Origin: Salinisphaera aquimarina | GTDB taxonomy: Bacteria; Pseudomonadota; Gammaproteobacteria; Nevskiales; Salinisphaeraceae | Length of the DNA stretch: 64,000 bases | Direction: 5' to 3' | NCBI RefSeq assembly: GCF_042643355.1 | Contig: NZ_JBHRSS010000003.1 | Coordinates: forward strand, 992,001-1,056,000 | Shown here: positions 50,552 through 62,941 of the stretch, piece after piece | Numbering within the stretch: the stretch's first letter is position 1 | Layout: every line of letters begins with the position of its first letter | Translations under genes and position numbers: made by a program | Notes under the pieces: generated by a model | Databases searched by the model: none | What the model saw: the letters and a program-made list of their open reading frames with translations, nothing else | What the model was told of the DNA's origin: nothing

Positions 50552-51279
50552 TGAACGATAAAGACGGCGTGCGCCCCGTGCTGGAAATAGACGACGTCCG
50601 CGGCGGTTATGGCGGCGTCGATATCCTGCACGGGGTCAGCCTCACGGTGAACCCGGGCGAACTGGTGGTCATCGTCGGCCCCAACGGCGCGGGCAAGTCC
50701 ACCCTCATGAAGGCAGCGTTCGGCCTGCTGCAGATCAACAGCGGGCAGGTGCGCCTGGCCGGCGCCGATATCACCAATATCAGCCCGGATCGGCTGGGGC
50801 ATCGCGGCATGTCGTACGTGCCGCAGGAACGCAACGTGTTCCCGACGATGAGCGTGCAGGAAAACCTGGAAATGGGCGCCTATATCCGCAAGGACAGCGC
50901 CAGCGCGCAGATGGAGCGCGTGTTCGATCTGTTTCCGCGGCTCAAGGAGCGGCGCAAACAGCCGGCCGGGCTGATGTCCGGCGGCGAGCGCCAGATGGTG
51001 GCCATGGGCCGTGCCCTGATGATCGAGCCGACCCTGCTGATGCTGGACGAGCCCACCGCTGGCCTGTCGCCGGCGTTCGTGCAGCAGGTCTTCGAGTGGA
51101 TCCGGGCCATCAACGCTCAGGGCATCAGTATTCTCATGGTCGAGCAGAACGCCAAGCAGGCGCTGGGGATCGCGGACCGCGGCTATGTGCTGGCCACCGG
51201 CGAGAATCGCCACGAAGACAGCGGCGCGGGCCTGCTGGCCAACCGCGAGGTCGCGCAGATGTTTCTTGGCGGACGGTAG
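50551..51279 (+). CDS. livF: Branched-chain amino acid-type ABC transporter ATP-binding protein LivF
   Basis: 242-aa second ATPase. Walker A GPNGAGKST, signature LMSGGERQMVAMGRALM and Walker B LLMLDEPTAGLSP; FVQQVFEWIRAINAQGISILMVEQNAKQAL is typical of LivF. Stop/start overlap TGATG with livG; livH follows after 10 bp. The complete cassette livGFHM has the substrate-binding gene on the opposite strand. Confidence 0.92.
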   Translation: MNDKDGVRPVLEIDDVRGGYGGVDILHGVSLTVNPGELVVIVGPNGAGKSTLMKAAFGLLQINSGQVRLAGADITNISPDRLGHRGMSYVPQERNVFPTMSVQENLEMGAYIRKDSASAQMERVFDLFPRLKERRKQPAGLMSGGERQMVAMGRALMIEPTLLMLDEPTAGLSPAFVQQVFEWIRAINAQGISILMVEQNAKQALGIADRGYVLATGENRHEDSGAGLLANREVAQMFLGGR

Positions 51280-51289
51280 GGAAACCTGA

Positions 51290-52153
51290 ATGCAAGAGTT
51301 TTTACAGCTCACGTACAACGGCATCATTCTCGGCAGCATTCTGGCGCTGGGCGCGATTGGCGTGACCATGATCTTCGGCGTGCTGCGCTTCGCGCACTTC
51401 GCCCACGGCGACATGATGACGGTCGGTGCCTATTCCACCCTGGCTTTCGTGCAAGGCTTCGGCTGGCCGGTGTGGCTGGCGGCATTGCCGGCGCTGGTGA
51501 CGACCGCGGCGGTGGCCGTGGTGCTGGATCAGATGTTCTACCGGCGTCTGCGCCGGGTCGCGCCGGTGATTCTGCTGATCTCGTCGTTTGCCACGGCGCT
51601 CATGCTGCGCGCGGTGGTGCAGATCATCTGGGGGCCGGATAATCAGGTCTATGCGACCGGCATCAGCATTCCCTATCGCGTACTCGGCCTGGTGATCACG
51701 CCCGACAGCCTCAAGGTGCTGGGCGGGGCGGTGCTGATGGTCATCATCGTGCACCTGTTTCTCAGCCGCACGCGCATGGGCAAGTCGATGCGGGCGATGA
51801 GCGATAACGTCGATCTGGCGCGTATCTCCGGCGTGCCCGTGAACCGCGTGATCTTCTGGACCTGGGTATTCGCCGGGGTACTGGCCGCGGTGGCCGGCAT
51901 CCTGCTCGGGGTCAACACCCGCCTGATTCCCACCATGGGCTGGAATGCGCTGCTGCCGATATTCGCCGCGGCCATTCTCGGCGGCGTGGGCAAGCCGTAC
52001 GGGGCGATCCTCGGCGGCCTGATCATCGGCCTGGCGATGAACTATTCGGTGCTGTTCATACCGTCGGCCTACAAGCTGGCGGTCGCGTTCGTGATTATGA
52101 TCGCGGTCCTGATCCTGCGGCCGCAGGGCATCCTCCGGGGGATCCGCCTATGA
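51290..52153 (+). CDS. livH: Branched-chain amino acid-type ABC transporter permease LivH
   Basis: 287-aa inner-membrane permease with about eight helices. GIILGSILALGAIGVTMIFGVLRFAHFAHGDMMTVGAY and GKSMRAMSDNVDLARISGVPVNRVIFWTW (ABC coupling region) and AILGGVGKPYGAILGGLIIG match LivH. Overlaps livM by four bases (ATGA). Confidence 0.93.
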   Translation: MQEFLQLTYNGIILGSILALGAIGVTMIFGVLRFAHFAHGDMMTVGAYSTLAFVQGFGWPVWLAALPALVTTAAVAVVLDQMFYRRLRRVAPVILLISSFATALMLRAVVQIIWGPDNQVYATGISIPYRVLGLVITPDSLKVLGGAVLMVIIVHLFLSRTRMGKSMRAMSDNVDLARISGVPVNRVIFWTWVFAGVLAAVAGILLGVNTRLIPTMGWNALLPIFAAAILGGVGKPYGAILGGLIIGLAMNYSVLFIPSAYKLAVAFVIMIAVLILRPQGILRGIRL

Positions 52154-53121
52154 GTGCCATCGGGCTCTATCACTACGGGCTGTACTTTCTGACCACGGCC
52201 GGGATCTTCGGCATTCTGGCGCTGGCGCTGAATCTGCAGTGGGGCTTGTCCGGGCTGTTCAATCTCGGCATTGCCGGCTTCTTTGCGGTGGGTGCCTATG
52301 CCAGCGCGCTGGTGACCGGTCCGGCGACGCCCGACCACTGGGGTGGCTTCGCGTTGCCGTTGCCGGTGGGTGTGGCCGTGGCCATGTTGTGCTCGGCGGT
52401 ACTCGCGTTCGTGATCGGCGCGGCCACCATGCGCCTGCGTTCCGACTACCTGGCCATTGCCACGCTCGGCATCGCCGAGGTGATACGGCTGGTGATCAAG
52501 AACGAAAGCGAGCTGACCGGCGGTGTACGCGGCATGTCCGGCATTCCGTCGCCGTTCGATGCCCACAGCGGCCTGGTGATGCTGATCATCGTGGCGATCA
52601 CGCTGGTGCTCATCTATTGGCTGGTGGAGCGGGCGCGCGTGTCGCCCTGGGGGCGCGTGCTGCGCGGCATTCGCGAAAACGAGGACTCGGCGCTCGCGGC
52701 CGGCAAGTCCGTGACCCGCTTCCGGTTGCAGGCGTTCGTGGCCGGGTCCGCCTTCATGGGTCTGGCCGGCGCGCTCTATGCCAGTTCCATCGGCTTTATC
52801 AGCCCCGAGGCCTTTCAGCCGCTCTATGGCACGTTCGTGATCTGGGTAATGCTGATCGCCGGTGGCAGCGGCAACAATATCGGCACCGTGGTGGGCACCT
52901 TCCTGGTCTGGTTCGTATGGTCGTTCAGCAGTGTGCTCACCGACCTCTTGCCGGCCGACATGGCCACCCAGGCCGGGGCGATCCGGATCTTCCTGATCGG
53001 CCTGCTCCTGCAGGTGATTCTGTTGACTCGCCCCGAAGGCCTGTTCCCGGAGCGGCCGCCGCCGCTGATCGGCCGGCCACGCAAGGCCGCCGACGTGGAC
53101 AAGACCGGCACGCGGAACTAG
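52150..53121 (+). CDS. livM: Branched-chain amino acid-type ABC transporter permease LivM
   Basis: 323-aa permease pairing with LivH. FGILALALNLQWGLSGLFNLGIAGFFAVGAYASAL, ATLGIAEVIRLVIKNES and WGRVLRGIRENEDSALAAGKSVTRFRLQAFVAGSAFMGLAGAL are family motifs. Last gene of the forward liv unit; converges with livK. Confidence 0.93.
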   Translation: MSAIGLYHYGLYFLTTAGIFGILALALNLQWGLSGLFNLGIAGFFAVGAYASALVTGPATPDHWGGFALPLPVGVAVAMLCSAVLAFVIGAATMRLRSDYLAIATLGIAEVIRLVIKNESELTGGVRGMSGIPSPFDAHSGLVMLIIVAITLVLIYWLVERARVSPWGRVLRGIRENEDSALAAGKSVTRFRLQAFVAGSAFMGLAGALYASSIGFISPEAFQPLYGTFVIWVMLIAGGSGNNIGTVVGTFLVWFVWSFSSVLTDLLPADMATQAGAIRIFLIGLLLQVILLTRPEGLFPERPPPLIGRPRKAADVDKTGTRN

Positions 53122-53154
53122 CCGAATCGCCGACCCGATACTGCGCGGATCAGA

Positions 53155-53180
53155 GGCGGCCCGGACTCGGCCGGGCCGCC
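53155..53180. terminator. Strong GC hairpin between livM and livK
   Basis: Perfect 10-bp inverted repeat GGCGGCCCGG / CCGGGCCGCC with a six-base loop between convergent genes. No T-run follows on either strand, so it may stop or stabilise both transcripts without being a canonical intrinsic terminator. Confidence 0.55.
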
Positions 53181-53193
53181 CGCTACGGTTGCC

Positions 53194-54414
53194 TTATTTG
53201 GACGGCGTGAACACTTCCAGTGTTTCGATCTTGCCGTCCTTGATCGTCCATTTGCCGTAGGTGCCGGCGACATCGCCATGTTCGTCGAAGTCCTCGTCAC
53301 CGGCGGCGCCGACCCAGTCGATATCCTTGCCCTGCTTGAGCAGGTCGGCCGCCTTGGCCCATTCGCCGGGATAGACTTTCTCGCCGGGCGGGCCGGCCAC
53401 GTCGCGCAGGGCGTCGCGGATCTTGGTGCTGTCGGTGGTGGTGCCGGCCTTCGCCGCCGCCAGGGCCAGCAGATAGGTCGCATCGTAGGCGGTGTCGATA
53501 TAGGGCTGGGGCGGCAGTTCGCCGTTCGCCTTCTTGTAGGCGTTGGCGAAGTGATTGGCGGCTTCGCTGCCGGCCTCGGCCTGCGGCACCGTTCCCAGCG
53601 ACCCGTTCAGGTACTGCGCGCCCAGATTCGTGATCAGATCCGTCGCTTTCATGCCATCGGAAAAGAAGAAGCGGTCGAACTTGCCGCCTTCCAGTGACTG
53701 GCGCAGGATCGTCTGCCCGTTCTGCGGATAGCCGATCAGCACCAGCGCCTGGGTCGAGCCGTCGCCATAGGCCCTGCTTACTTCGGCGTCGTATGACGAC
53801 TGTTTCTGTTCATAGGCCGCCGTGCCCACGACACTGCCGCCGCTGTCCTTGAACGCGGTCGAAAACGCGTCCTTGAGGCCTTCGCCGTAGTCGTTGTTGA
53901 CGTAGATGATGCCCACCTTGTCGACGCCGGCATCCTTGACCACCTGTGCGAGCGCGACGCCCTGGAAGGCATCGGACGGGATGTCGCGGAACAGGAAGTC
54001 GTTGTCGTCGAGCGACGTGATCTTGGGTGAGGTCGACGCATTCGAGATCTGCGGTATGCCGTTGGGTTTGCTCACCGACAGGGCGACCGGAATGGTCACG
54101 CCGCTGGACATGGCCCCCACCAGACCGACCACGCGATTGAGGTTGACCAGCTTCTGGGCCGCGTCGACCCCGGCCTGCGGCAGGGTCTGACTGTCGCCCG
54201 TCGAGATCTCGATATCGGCCCCCAGCACACCGCCGGCGGCGTTGATTTCCTGGGCTGCCAGCTTGGCGCCCTTGAGGCCCGGCACCCCATACGACTGCAG
54301 GTCGCCGGTCAGCGGCACCACCACGCCGAGACGCAGCGGCTCGGCCGCCTGTGTCGTGCTCGCCCCGAACGCCAGCACCAGTGCGGCTGCCGCAATCCAT
54401 TTCTTTCTTAGCAT
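53194..54414 (-). CDS. livK: Branched-chain amino acid-type ABC transporter substrate-binding protein
   Basis: 406-aa periplasmic binding protein of the Leu/Ile/Val family. Signal peptide MLRKKWIAAAALVLAFGASTTQA, then LRLGVVVPLTGDLQSYGVPGLKGAKLAAQEINAAGGVLG and NRVVGLVGAMSSGVTIPVALSVSKPNGIPQISNASTSPKI, the peri-binding core. Ligand could be branched-chain amino acids, amides or related; not predictable. It is opposite to livGFHM and convergent, so separately transcribed, giving independent control of binding protein levels. ATGs with GGGAGAC upstream. Confidence 0.9.
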   Translation of the reverse strand: MLRKKWIAAAALVLAFGASTTQAAEPLRLGVVVPLTGDLQSYGVPGLKGAKLAAQEINAAGGVLGADIEISTGDSQTLPQAGVDAAQKLVNLNRVVGLVGAMSSGVTIPVALSVSKPNGIPQISNASTSPKITSLDDNDFLFRDIPSDAFQGVALAQVVKDAGVDKVGIIYVNNDYGEGLKDAFSTAFKDSGGSVVGTAAYEQKQSSYDAEVSRAYGDGSTQALVLIGYPQNGQTILRQSLEGGKFDRFFFSDGMKATDLITNLGAQYLNGSLGTVPQAEAGSEAANHFANAYKKANGELPPQPYIDTAYDATYLLALAAAKAGTTTDSTKIRDALRDVAGPPGEKVYPGEWAKAADLLKQGKDIDWVGAAGDEDFDEHGDVAGTYGKWTIKDGKIETLEVFTPSK

Positions 54415-54671
54415 CGTTGTCTCCCGGTCCGGATGAATATTGCAAACGGACTGCCATTGATTATTACGGCGATATGAGCACAGGCGGCTTTGCCCCAGCC
54501 GACTCCTGGTAATACCACAGCCGTCGCACGCGATCGTGCTTGGTCTCGAATTTACCTTATCAGCCGGGGAAAACGCACGCCGCTATCCACTGCGACCGAG
54601 CGATACTGCTTGGCGCTGTTCTGATATTGCGTCGGCGATGAACATCGAGGATCTTGCGCCTTACTTTTTTC

Positions 54672-55583
54672 TTACCTGCTGAGTTTCTGGTCAAGCGTGT
54701 CGAGTGCGAGTTGGAATACCGAGTCGTGCACCAGCAGCACGAGCGTCAGATCGTCCTGAACGGCCGCGGTCCAGTCGGCCTGCCAGACTGCAAGCGTGGC
54801 GCCGCTGCTGGTGACGGGGTACAGCTGCACGCCGGCACAATAGTCCAGCCAGGGCTGCGGCCCGTCGAGCATGCGGTAGGCAAACGCATAGCGGCTATCG
54901 TCGAGAAAAGTCAGCTGCTCGCGCAGGGTATCGCCGCCGAGTGCGAATCGTCGCACGCCGCCCACCGTGTCGCAGGACACGCCGTCTTCCATGTGCATGT
55001 CCTCGATATCCGGATGCCAGCCGTCCATGCCCGAGAAATCGCGCATGGATTGCCATACTGTATCTATTGGAGCCGCGAGAATCGACGAGCAAAATACCTT
55101 GGCCGGTTTCATGCCGGGCCGTGGCGGGCCGGTCTCGTCGTGGCTGTTGCCCGCGATGGCCTCTTGCAGTGACGCCAGGCCGGCGGCGAACACGTCGTTG
55201 GAGATGATGTGCGCGTACTTGCCTTCGTCCTCTGCGGCCTCGTCGAAGTGTGCCGACCACTGCACGAACGTCGCATTGTTTTGGGTGACCGGGATCAGGG
55301 ACATCTCGGCAATATAATTGCGAACCGGAAACGCCGGTGTCTCGAAGCCGTAGGAAAACCGGTAGCAGCGATCGTCGAGCGACAGCAGCCGTTCTCGCAC
55401 CTGGCTGCCGTCCGCCAGCGAAAAGCGACGAATCGCACCAACGGCATCGGCACGGCGGTCGTCCTCGATCATGCTTTCAGGGATCGCCGTGTGCCATTTC
55501 GGCATGGCGTTGAAGTCGCGCACGAGCGCCCAGACGATGTCTATCGGCTGCTCGATAACGATGCTCGCATAAGCTTTGGCCAC
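54672..55583 (-). CDS. Tandem SRPBCC (polyketide cyclase/START-like) protein
   Basis: 303-aa protein made of two copies of the SRPBCC helix-grip fold: about 1-150 (ASIVIEQPIDIVWALVRDFNAMPKWHTAIPESMI) and about 165-300 (SSILAAPIDTVWQSMRDFSGMDGWHPDIEDMHM). The parallel PIDxVWxxxRDF and W-H-P/T motifs show an internal duplication. SRPBCC proteins bind hydrophobic ligands; MxaD-like members resemble this. Last gene of the unit Tm-1-like / PEP-hydrolase-like / SRPBCC; the upstream gap is 18 bp. Confidence 0.85.
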   Translation of the reverse strand: MAKAYASIVIEQPIDIVWALVRDFNAMPKWHTAIPESMIEDDRRADAVGAIRRFSLADGSQVRERLLSLDDRCYRFSYGFETPAFPVRNYIAEMSLIPVTQNNATFVQWSAHFDEAAEDEGKYAHIISNDVFAAGLASLQEAIAGNSHDETGPPRPGMKPAKVFCSSILAAPIDTVWQSMRDFSGMDGWHPDIEDMHMEDGVSCDTVGGVRRFALGGDTLREQLTFLDDSRYAFAYRMLDGPQPWLDYCAGVQLYPVTSSGATLAVWQADWTAAVQDDLTLVLLVHDSVFQLALDTLDQKLSR

Positions 55584-55601
55584 TGCTCTCTCCGGTGGAG
55601 G

Positions 55602-56432
55602 CTAGAACGATAAATCCTTGAATTTCCGAGTCTGCTCAGTCAAGGCGGTTTCCACCGGGAAGCGTTCCATTGAGCTCGCGCCGTAGAAGCCGTGACAGTT
55701 GCTGCATTTGCCGAGCACGTAGCGGGCATCCTCAGGCATGGCGATGGGGCCGCCGTGGCAAAGGACAATCACATCGTCGCGGATGGCCAGCGCCGTGTCG
55801 GCGATTTCGTCGATCAGCGCTACGCTGTCGTCGAGCGAGCGCGCTGTTTCGGCGCCGATGGTCCCGCCCGTGGTCAGCCCCATATGGGCCACCAGAATAT
55901 CAGCGCCGGCCTCGGTCATGGCTCGGGCATCGTCGGCGTTGAATACATACGGGGTGGTCAGCATGTCTTTTTCACGCGCGAGTCGAATAACCTCGACTTC
56001 GCGGTCGTAACCCATGCCGGTTTCTTCCAGGTTGGCGCGGAAGGTACCGTCGATCAGCCCGACGGTGGGGAAATTCTGAATCCCGGAAAAACCGGCCGCC
56101 CGGACTTCGTCGAGAAAGCGGTCGAAATTGCAAAACGGGTCGGTACCGTTGACGCCGGCCAGCACCGGCGTGTGCTTGACCACCGGCAGTACTTCGCTGG
56201 CCATCTCCATGACGATCTCGTTGGCATTGCCGTAGGCTAGCAGCCCGGCTAGCGAGCCGCGCCCGGCCATGCGGTAGCGCCCGGAATTGTAGATGACGAT
56301 GAGGTCGATGCCGCCGGCTTCCTCGCATTTCGCGGACAGGCCGGTGCCGGCGCCACCGCCGACGATAGGGCGCCGCTCGGCTTTCATGGTCTGGAAGCGC
56401 TCGAGCAGTTGGCGGCGTTCGATATGGGCCAT
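55602..56432 (-). CDS. Phosphoenolpyruvate hydrolase-like TIM-barrel protein (PF09370)
   Basis: 276-aa TIM-barrel protein. IVGGGAGTGLSAKCEEAGGIDLIVIYNSGRYRMAGRGSLAGLLAYGNANEIVMEMASEVLP and ADILVAHMGLTTGGTIGAETARSLD are diagnostic. In plants the same domain is the C-terminal half of the Tm-1 tobamovirus-resistance protein; the upstream gene, 2 bp away, is the N-terminal half. Enzymatic activity is not firmly established; the PEP-hydrolase label is from database naming of the family. Cytosolic. Confidence 0.88.
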   Translation of the reverse strand: MAHIERRQLLERFQTMKAERRPIVGGGAGTGLSAKCEEAGGIDLIVIYNSGRYRMAGRGSLAGLLAYGNANEIVMEMASEVLPVVKHTPVLAGVNGTDPFCNFDRFLDEVRAAGFSGIQNFPTVGLIDGTFRANLEETGMGYDREVEVIRLAREKDMLTTPYVFNADDARAMTEAGADILVAHMGLTTGGTIGAETARSLDDSVALIDEIADTALAIRDDVIVLCHGGPIAMPEDARYVLGKCSNCHGFYGASSMERFPVETALTEQTRKFKDLSF

Positions 56433-56434
56433 GG

Positions 56435-57658
56435 TCAGGTCTCGTTGGTAACCGATTTGAATTCGGCGACCAGTGCGTCGGCGAATTCCGGGTCGTTGAT
56501 ATGAAGCGGGTGGCGGATCAGGCGGCGTTTCGAGGTTTGCTTCACGGTGTCTTCGAGCGCGCCGAACAGAGCCGCGTCGGCTTCGGGATCATGAAACGCC
56601 ATGCCGGGCGCGTCCAGCGCGGATACGCCTTTTTCCGGTATGAGAAAACGCAGGTCGCCGTCGCAGGCATTGAGCTTTTCGCCGATCCAGCGGCCCATGC
56701 GGGCGTTTTCCTCGGCGGTCGTGCGCATGAGCGTGATCTGGGCGTTGTGTTCGTACAGGTTGCGATCGCTGTAGTGGGGCGGGACCGTGTCTCGGGCGGC
56801 GAAGTTGACCATGTCGAGCGCGCCGCAGGATCCCACATAAGGAATCTGCGTGCGTGCGATCACGCCGAAGCGGTCGTCCGTGCAGGCGAAGATGCCGCCC
56901 ATGAACAAATCGCAGACCTCGGTGGTGGTGATATCGAGCACGCCGGCGAACAGGCTGGATTCGGCGAGCTTTTCCATCGACTGGCCGCCGGTGCCGGTGG
57001 CATGGAAGACGATGCAGTCATACTGGGGGTCCAGCCGCTCGACCACCTGGTTTACGCAGGAGGTGGTCACCCCGAACATGCTCAAGCCGATCGCGCGTCT
57101 GCCGTCGGAGGGTTGGGCGTCAATCGGTTGGTAATCGCGGGCCATGCCGGCGATTGCGTGTGCGGCGTTGGCGAATATGACCCGCGAAATCGGGTTCACC
57201 CCGGCGACATCGGTTACCGAATACATCATGCAGATATCGGTCGGCCCCACGTAGGCGCCGACGTTGCCCGAGGCGACTGTGGACACCATTACTTTGGGGA
57301 CGCCGATCGCCAGTTCGCGCATGGTGGGGGTGATCAGCGCGGTCCCGCCAGAGCCGCCGAGGCCGATGATGCCGGCGAGATCGTCGCGGCCCGCGATGAA
57401 CTGCCTGAGCGCGATCGCCATCGCCGCGATCGATTGCCCGCGGTCACCGGTGAATACCGCATCGGCGCCGGCGGGATGACAGTCGGCGACCGTCTTCGGG
57501 ACCACGTCGAAGTCCGCACTGTGGCTGCGTTCCAGCGTTGAGACGTCGACCAGGCAGGTCGCCATGTCGGCGTCTGCGATCCGATCGCGCACAAAGCGCA
57601 ATTCGTCGCTTTTGGTGTCGCCGGTGCCGACGATATAGACCGTTCCAGCCTTTGCCAT
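56435..57658 (-). CDS. Tm-1-like (UPF0261) ATP-binding protein
   Basis: 407-aa protein. VYIVGTGDTKSDELRFVRDRIADADM at the N terminus, GIIGLGGSGGTALITPTMRELAIGVPKVMVSTVASGNVGAYVGPTDICMMYSVTDVAGVN and FHATGTGGQSMEKL are the family blocks; the plant homolog binds ATP at its N-terminal half. ATG 57658 with GAGAGG upstream starts MAKAGTVYIVG; an upstream in-frame start is unlikely. Followed after 2 bp by the TIM-barrel gene and then the SRPBCC gene, so likely a single transcript. The molecular role in bacteria is unknown. Confidence 0.88.
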   Translation of the reverse strand: MAKAGTVYIVGTGDTKSDELRFVRDRIADADMATCLVDVSTLERSHSADFDVVPKTVADCHPAGADAVFTGDRGQSIAAMAIALRQFIAGRDDLAGIIGLGGSGGTALITPTMRELAIGVPKVMVSTVASGNVGAYVGPTDICMMYSVTDVAGVNPISRVIFANAAHAIAGMARDYQPIDAQPSDGRRAIGLSMFGVTTSCVNQVVERLDPQYDCIVFHATGTGGQSMEKLAESSLFAGVLDITTTEVCDLFMGGIFACTDDRFGVIARTQIPYVGSCGALDMVNFAARDTVPPHYSDRNLYEHNAQITLMRTTAEENARMGRWIGEKLNACDGDLRFLIPEKGVSALDAPGMAFHDPEADAALFGALEDTVKQTSKRRLIRHPLHINDPEFADALVAEFKSVTNET

Positions 57659-58238
57659 GGCCACCTCTCGCACTTTTTATCGTTCGTGCGATTCGTCCAC
57701 GCCACCTTGGGCGGCGGTCGCGACCGCATCTTTTTCCCGAATATCACACTGCCTGTGTTGCGCCGATGCGCGCAAGCGATCCTTCGTATGCGAGTCGAGC
57801 AGCGGCAACCGGCATCGGATTCTGCGGCGGGCATACAGGGCAGGACGCTGTCTCGATCATGCGTGTCCATCGCTCCGCTCGTCGCGGCGGCTGCAGGGAG
57901 CACGATTTCTCTCCATTGCGCGGCCGTCGCTGGCGTTGTTGCACCACTATGCAGCGTGGATGCCGCGACAAGATGCCGCCGGGCGGGCGCGGACGGCGTG
58001 GCATGGGATTGGGGCGCAGGGGCGGCTTGGCTGGCGCTAGGCGTGGAACTTGCTTGTATGGTGAAGGCTTGAGCGCCGCGCTACAGCGGTCTATGGTGAA
58101 AAACAGTTCCGGCACCGCAGTTTGCCCCCGGCCGTCTGCGGTGCCGATCCAGACCAACAGGGTCCGATGCGCGTTTCGTTGCGTGCGAGCCGATCCGGCT
58201 TGTGTCGATCGCGACAGGACCGCAGGGAGAGACAGTAG
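57659..58238. other. Divergent intergenic region, no gene recognised
   Basis: 580 bp between the Tm-1-like operon and the peptide ABC operon. It must carry both promoters. I see no repeat, no convincing -35/-10 pair and no coding frame with recognisable content. AGGGAGAG at 58224-58231 is the ribosome-binding site for the binding-protein gene. Confidence 0.45.
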
Positions 58239-59819
58239 ATGCAATCGATCATCCGGCTATGGGCTTTGGTACTGACCGCCGCGCTATTTGCGATCGGCCC
58301 CGCGCCGGCGGCTTTCGCGGCCGGCAACATCATCGTCGGCACCACCGACACGGTGCAGACGCTCGATCCGGCCAAATGTTATTCGTTCTACTGCGCCAAC
58401 GTGATGCACAACGTAGGCGAGACGCTGGTGACCTATCCTCCGGGCAGCAGCAAGCTGGCACCACTGCTGGCCAAGTCCATGCCCGAGATCAGCGACGACG
58501 GGCGTACTTATACGTTCAAGCTGCACGAGGGCGTGACCTTCCAGGACGGCTCCAAGCTGACCAGCGAGGACGTCAAGTTCTCGCTCAACCGCAGCCTGTG
58601 GATGAATCATCCGGAAGGCGCGGGCTTCCTGCTGTCGGGCATCCGGTCGATCGATACGCCCGATCCCTACACCGTGGTCATCCATATCGACACGCCGGAT
58701 ATCACTTTCGTGTCCAAGCTGGCCTATGTCGAGGCGACGATCCTGCCGTCGGATGCCTACAAGTCGCCGGACAAGCCGATCCCCAACGATGCCAAGCGCG
58801 GCACCTACGAACAGTATGTGCAGGAAGACCTGATCGGCTCGGGGCCCTACAAGATCGAGAACTTCCGCCAGGACCAGTCGCTGCTGCTCGACAGCTATGA
58901 CGGCTACTGGGGCGACAAGCCCAGGAACGACAAGGTGCTGGTGCGCTTCTTCGCCCAGAGCTCGCAGATGCTGGTGGCGCTCAAGTCGGGCGAGATCGAC
59001 GTGGCCTTTCGTCACTTCACGCCCGAGCAGCGCAAGAGCCTGAGAAACGCAGCGGATATCAAGACAGTCGAGGGCGACGGCGCGTCGATCCGCTACATGG
59101 TGTTCAACCCGCGCCTGGAGCCGGTCGGCGACAAGAAGGTGCGCCAGGCGATTGCCGCGGCCCTGAATCGCAAGCGCATCATCGATGACGTGCTGGGCGG
59201 CGACGCCGAACCGCTGTACTCGATGGTACCGCCGGCGTTCGGCGAGGCCGCCAAGCCCGACTTCAAGAAACTCTACGGCGCCAAGAAGGCGTCCGATTAT
59301 CTCGATCACAAAGTCGATCTGACGCTCTGGTACTCGCGTGGTCACTACGGTGACACCGAGCCGGCGCTGGCCCAGACCATCGCCCGCACGCTCGAGGAGA
59401 CCGGCCTGTTCAACGTCGATCTGCAATCCAGCGAATGGGCCCAGTTCACCGCCAATGCCTATCCCGGCCCGAGCGGGCAGTACGCGGCCTTCCTGATGGG
59501 TTGGTATCCGGACTACCTGGATCCGGACGACTATCTGGCGCCGTTCTATCACTCCGAGCACAGCTTCCCGCGCGTCTATTCCAACAAGCGCATGGATCAG
59601 CTGCTGGCCGACGAGAAGACAGCCGACAGCCCGAACAGCGATGCGCGCCTGAAGTCGCTGGCCGAGATCCAGCAGTTGGCCGCCGAGGACACCCCGATCG
59701 TGCCGCTGTATGTGCTCACGCCGTTCGCCTTCGCGCGCAAGGGCATTGCCGGCGTCGAGGACACCATGGGCGCGGAGCAGATCTTCCGTTATTCGCTGCT
59801 GTCCAAGAGCGGCGGTTGA
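58239..59819 (+). CDS. Peptide/nickel-type ABC transporter substrate-binding protein (SBP family 5)
   Basis: 526-aa periplasmic binding protein. Signal peptide ending PAAFAA, then GNIIVGTTDTVQTLDPAKCYSFYCANVMHNVGETLV, LAKSMPEISDDGRTYTFKLHEGVTFQDGSKLTSEDVKFSLNR, the signature of the DppA/OppA family, and FLMGWYPDYLDPDDYLAPFYHSE. Ligand could be dipeptide, oligopeptide or similar. First of the operon with permease, fused permease-ATPase and second ATPase genes. Confidence 0.9.
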   Translation: MQSIIRLWALVLTAALFAIGPAPAAFAAGNIIVGTTDTVQTLDPAKCYSFYCANVMHNVGETLVTYPPGSSKLAPLLAKSMPEISDDGRTYTFKLHEGVTFQDGSKLTSEDVKFSLNRSLWMNHPEGAGFLLSGIRSIDTPDPYTVVIHIDTPDITFVSKLAYVEATILPSDAYKSPDKPIPNDAKRGTYEQYVQEDLIGSGPYKIENFRQDQSLLLDSYDGYWGDKPRNDKVLVRFFAQSSQMLVALKSGEIDVAFRHFTPEQRKSLRNAADIKTVEGDGASIRYMVFNPRLEPVGDKKVRQAIAAALNRKRIIDDVLGGDAEPLYSMVPPAFGEAAKPDFKKLYGAKKASDYLDHKVDLTLWYSRGHYGDTEPALAQTIARTLEETGLFNVDLQSSEWAQFTANAYPGPSGQYAAFLMGWYPDYLDPDDYLAPFYHSEHSFPRVYSNKRMDQLLADEKTADSPNSDARLKSLAEIQQLAAEDTPIVPLYVLTPFAFARKGIAGVEDTMGAEQIFRYSLLSKSGG

Positions 59820-59884
59820 GCCACGCGGGTCGCGCGCGGTTCGATTCGTGAACGGTATGACGCTGAAGTGAGCGAGCGCCAGGC

Positions 59885-60901
<1,017 letters not shown>

Positions 60902-60907
60902 TTTCTT

Positions 60908-62937
<2,030 letters not shown>

Positions 62938-62941
<4 letters not shown>

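Noticed and set aside
58284..59561. 425-codon reverse frame inside the peptide-binding protein gene
   Set aside because: Arg/Gly/Ala-rich shadow; the forward frame has signal peptide and family signature.
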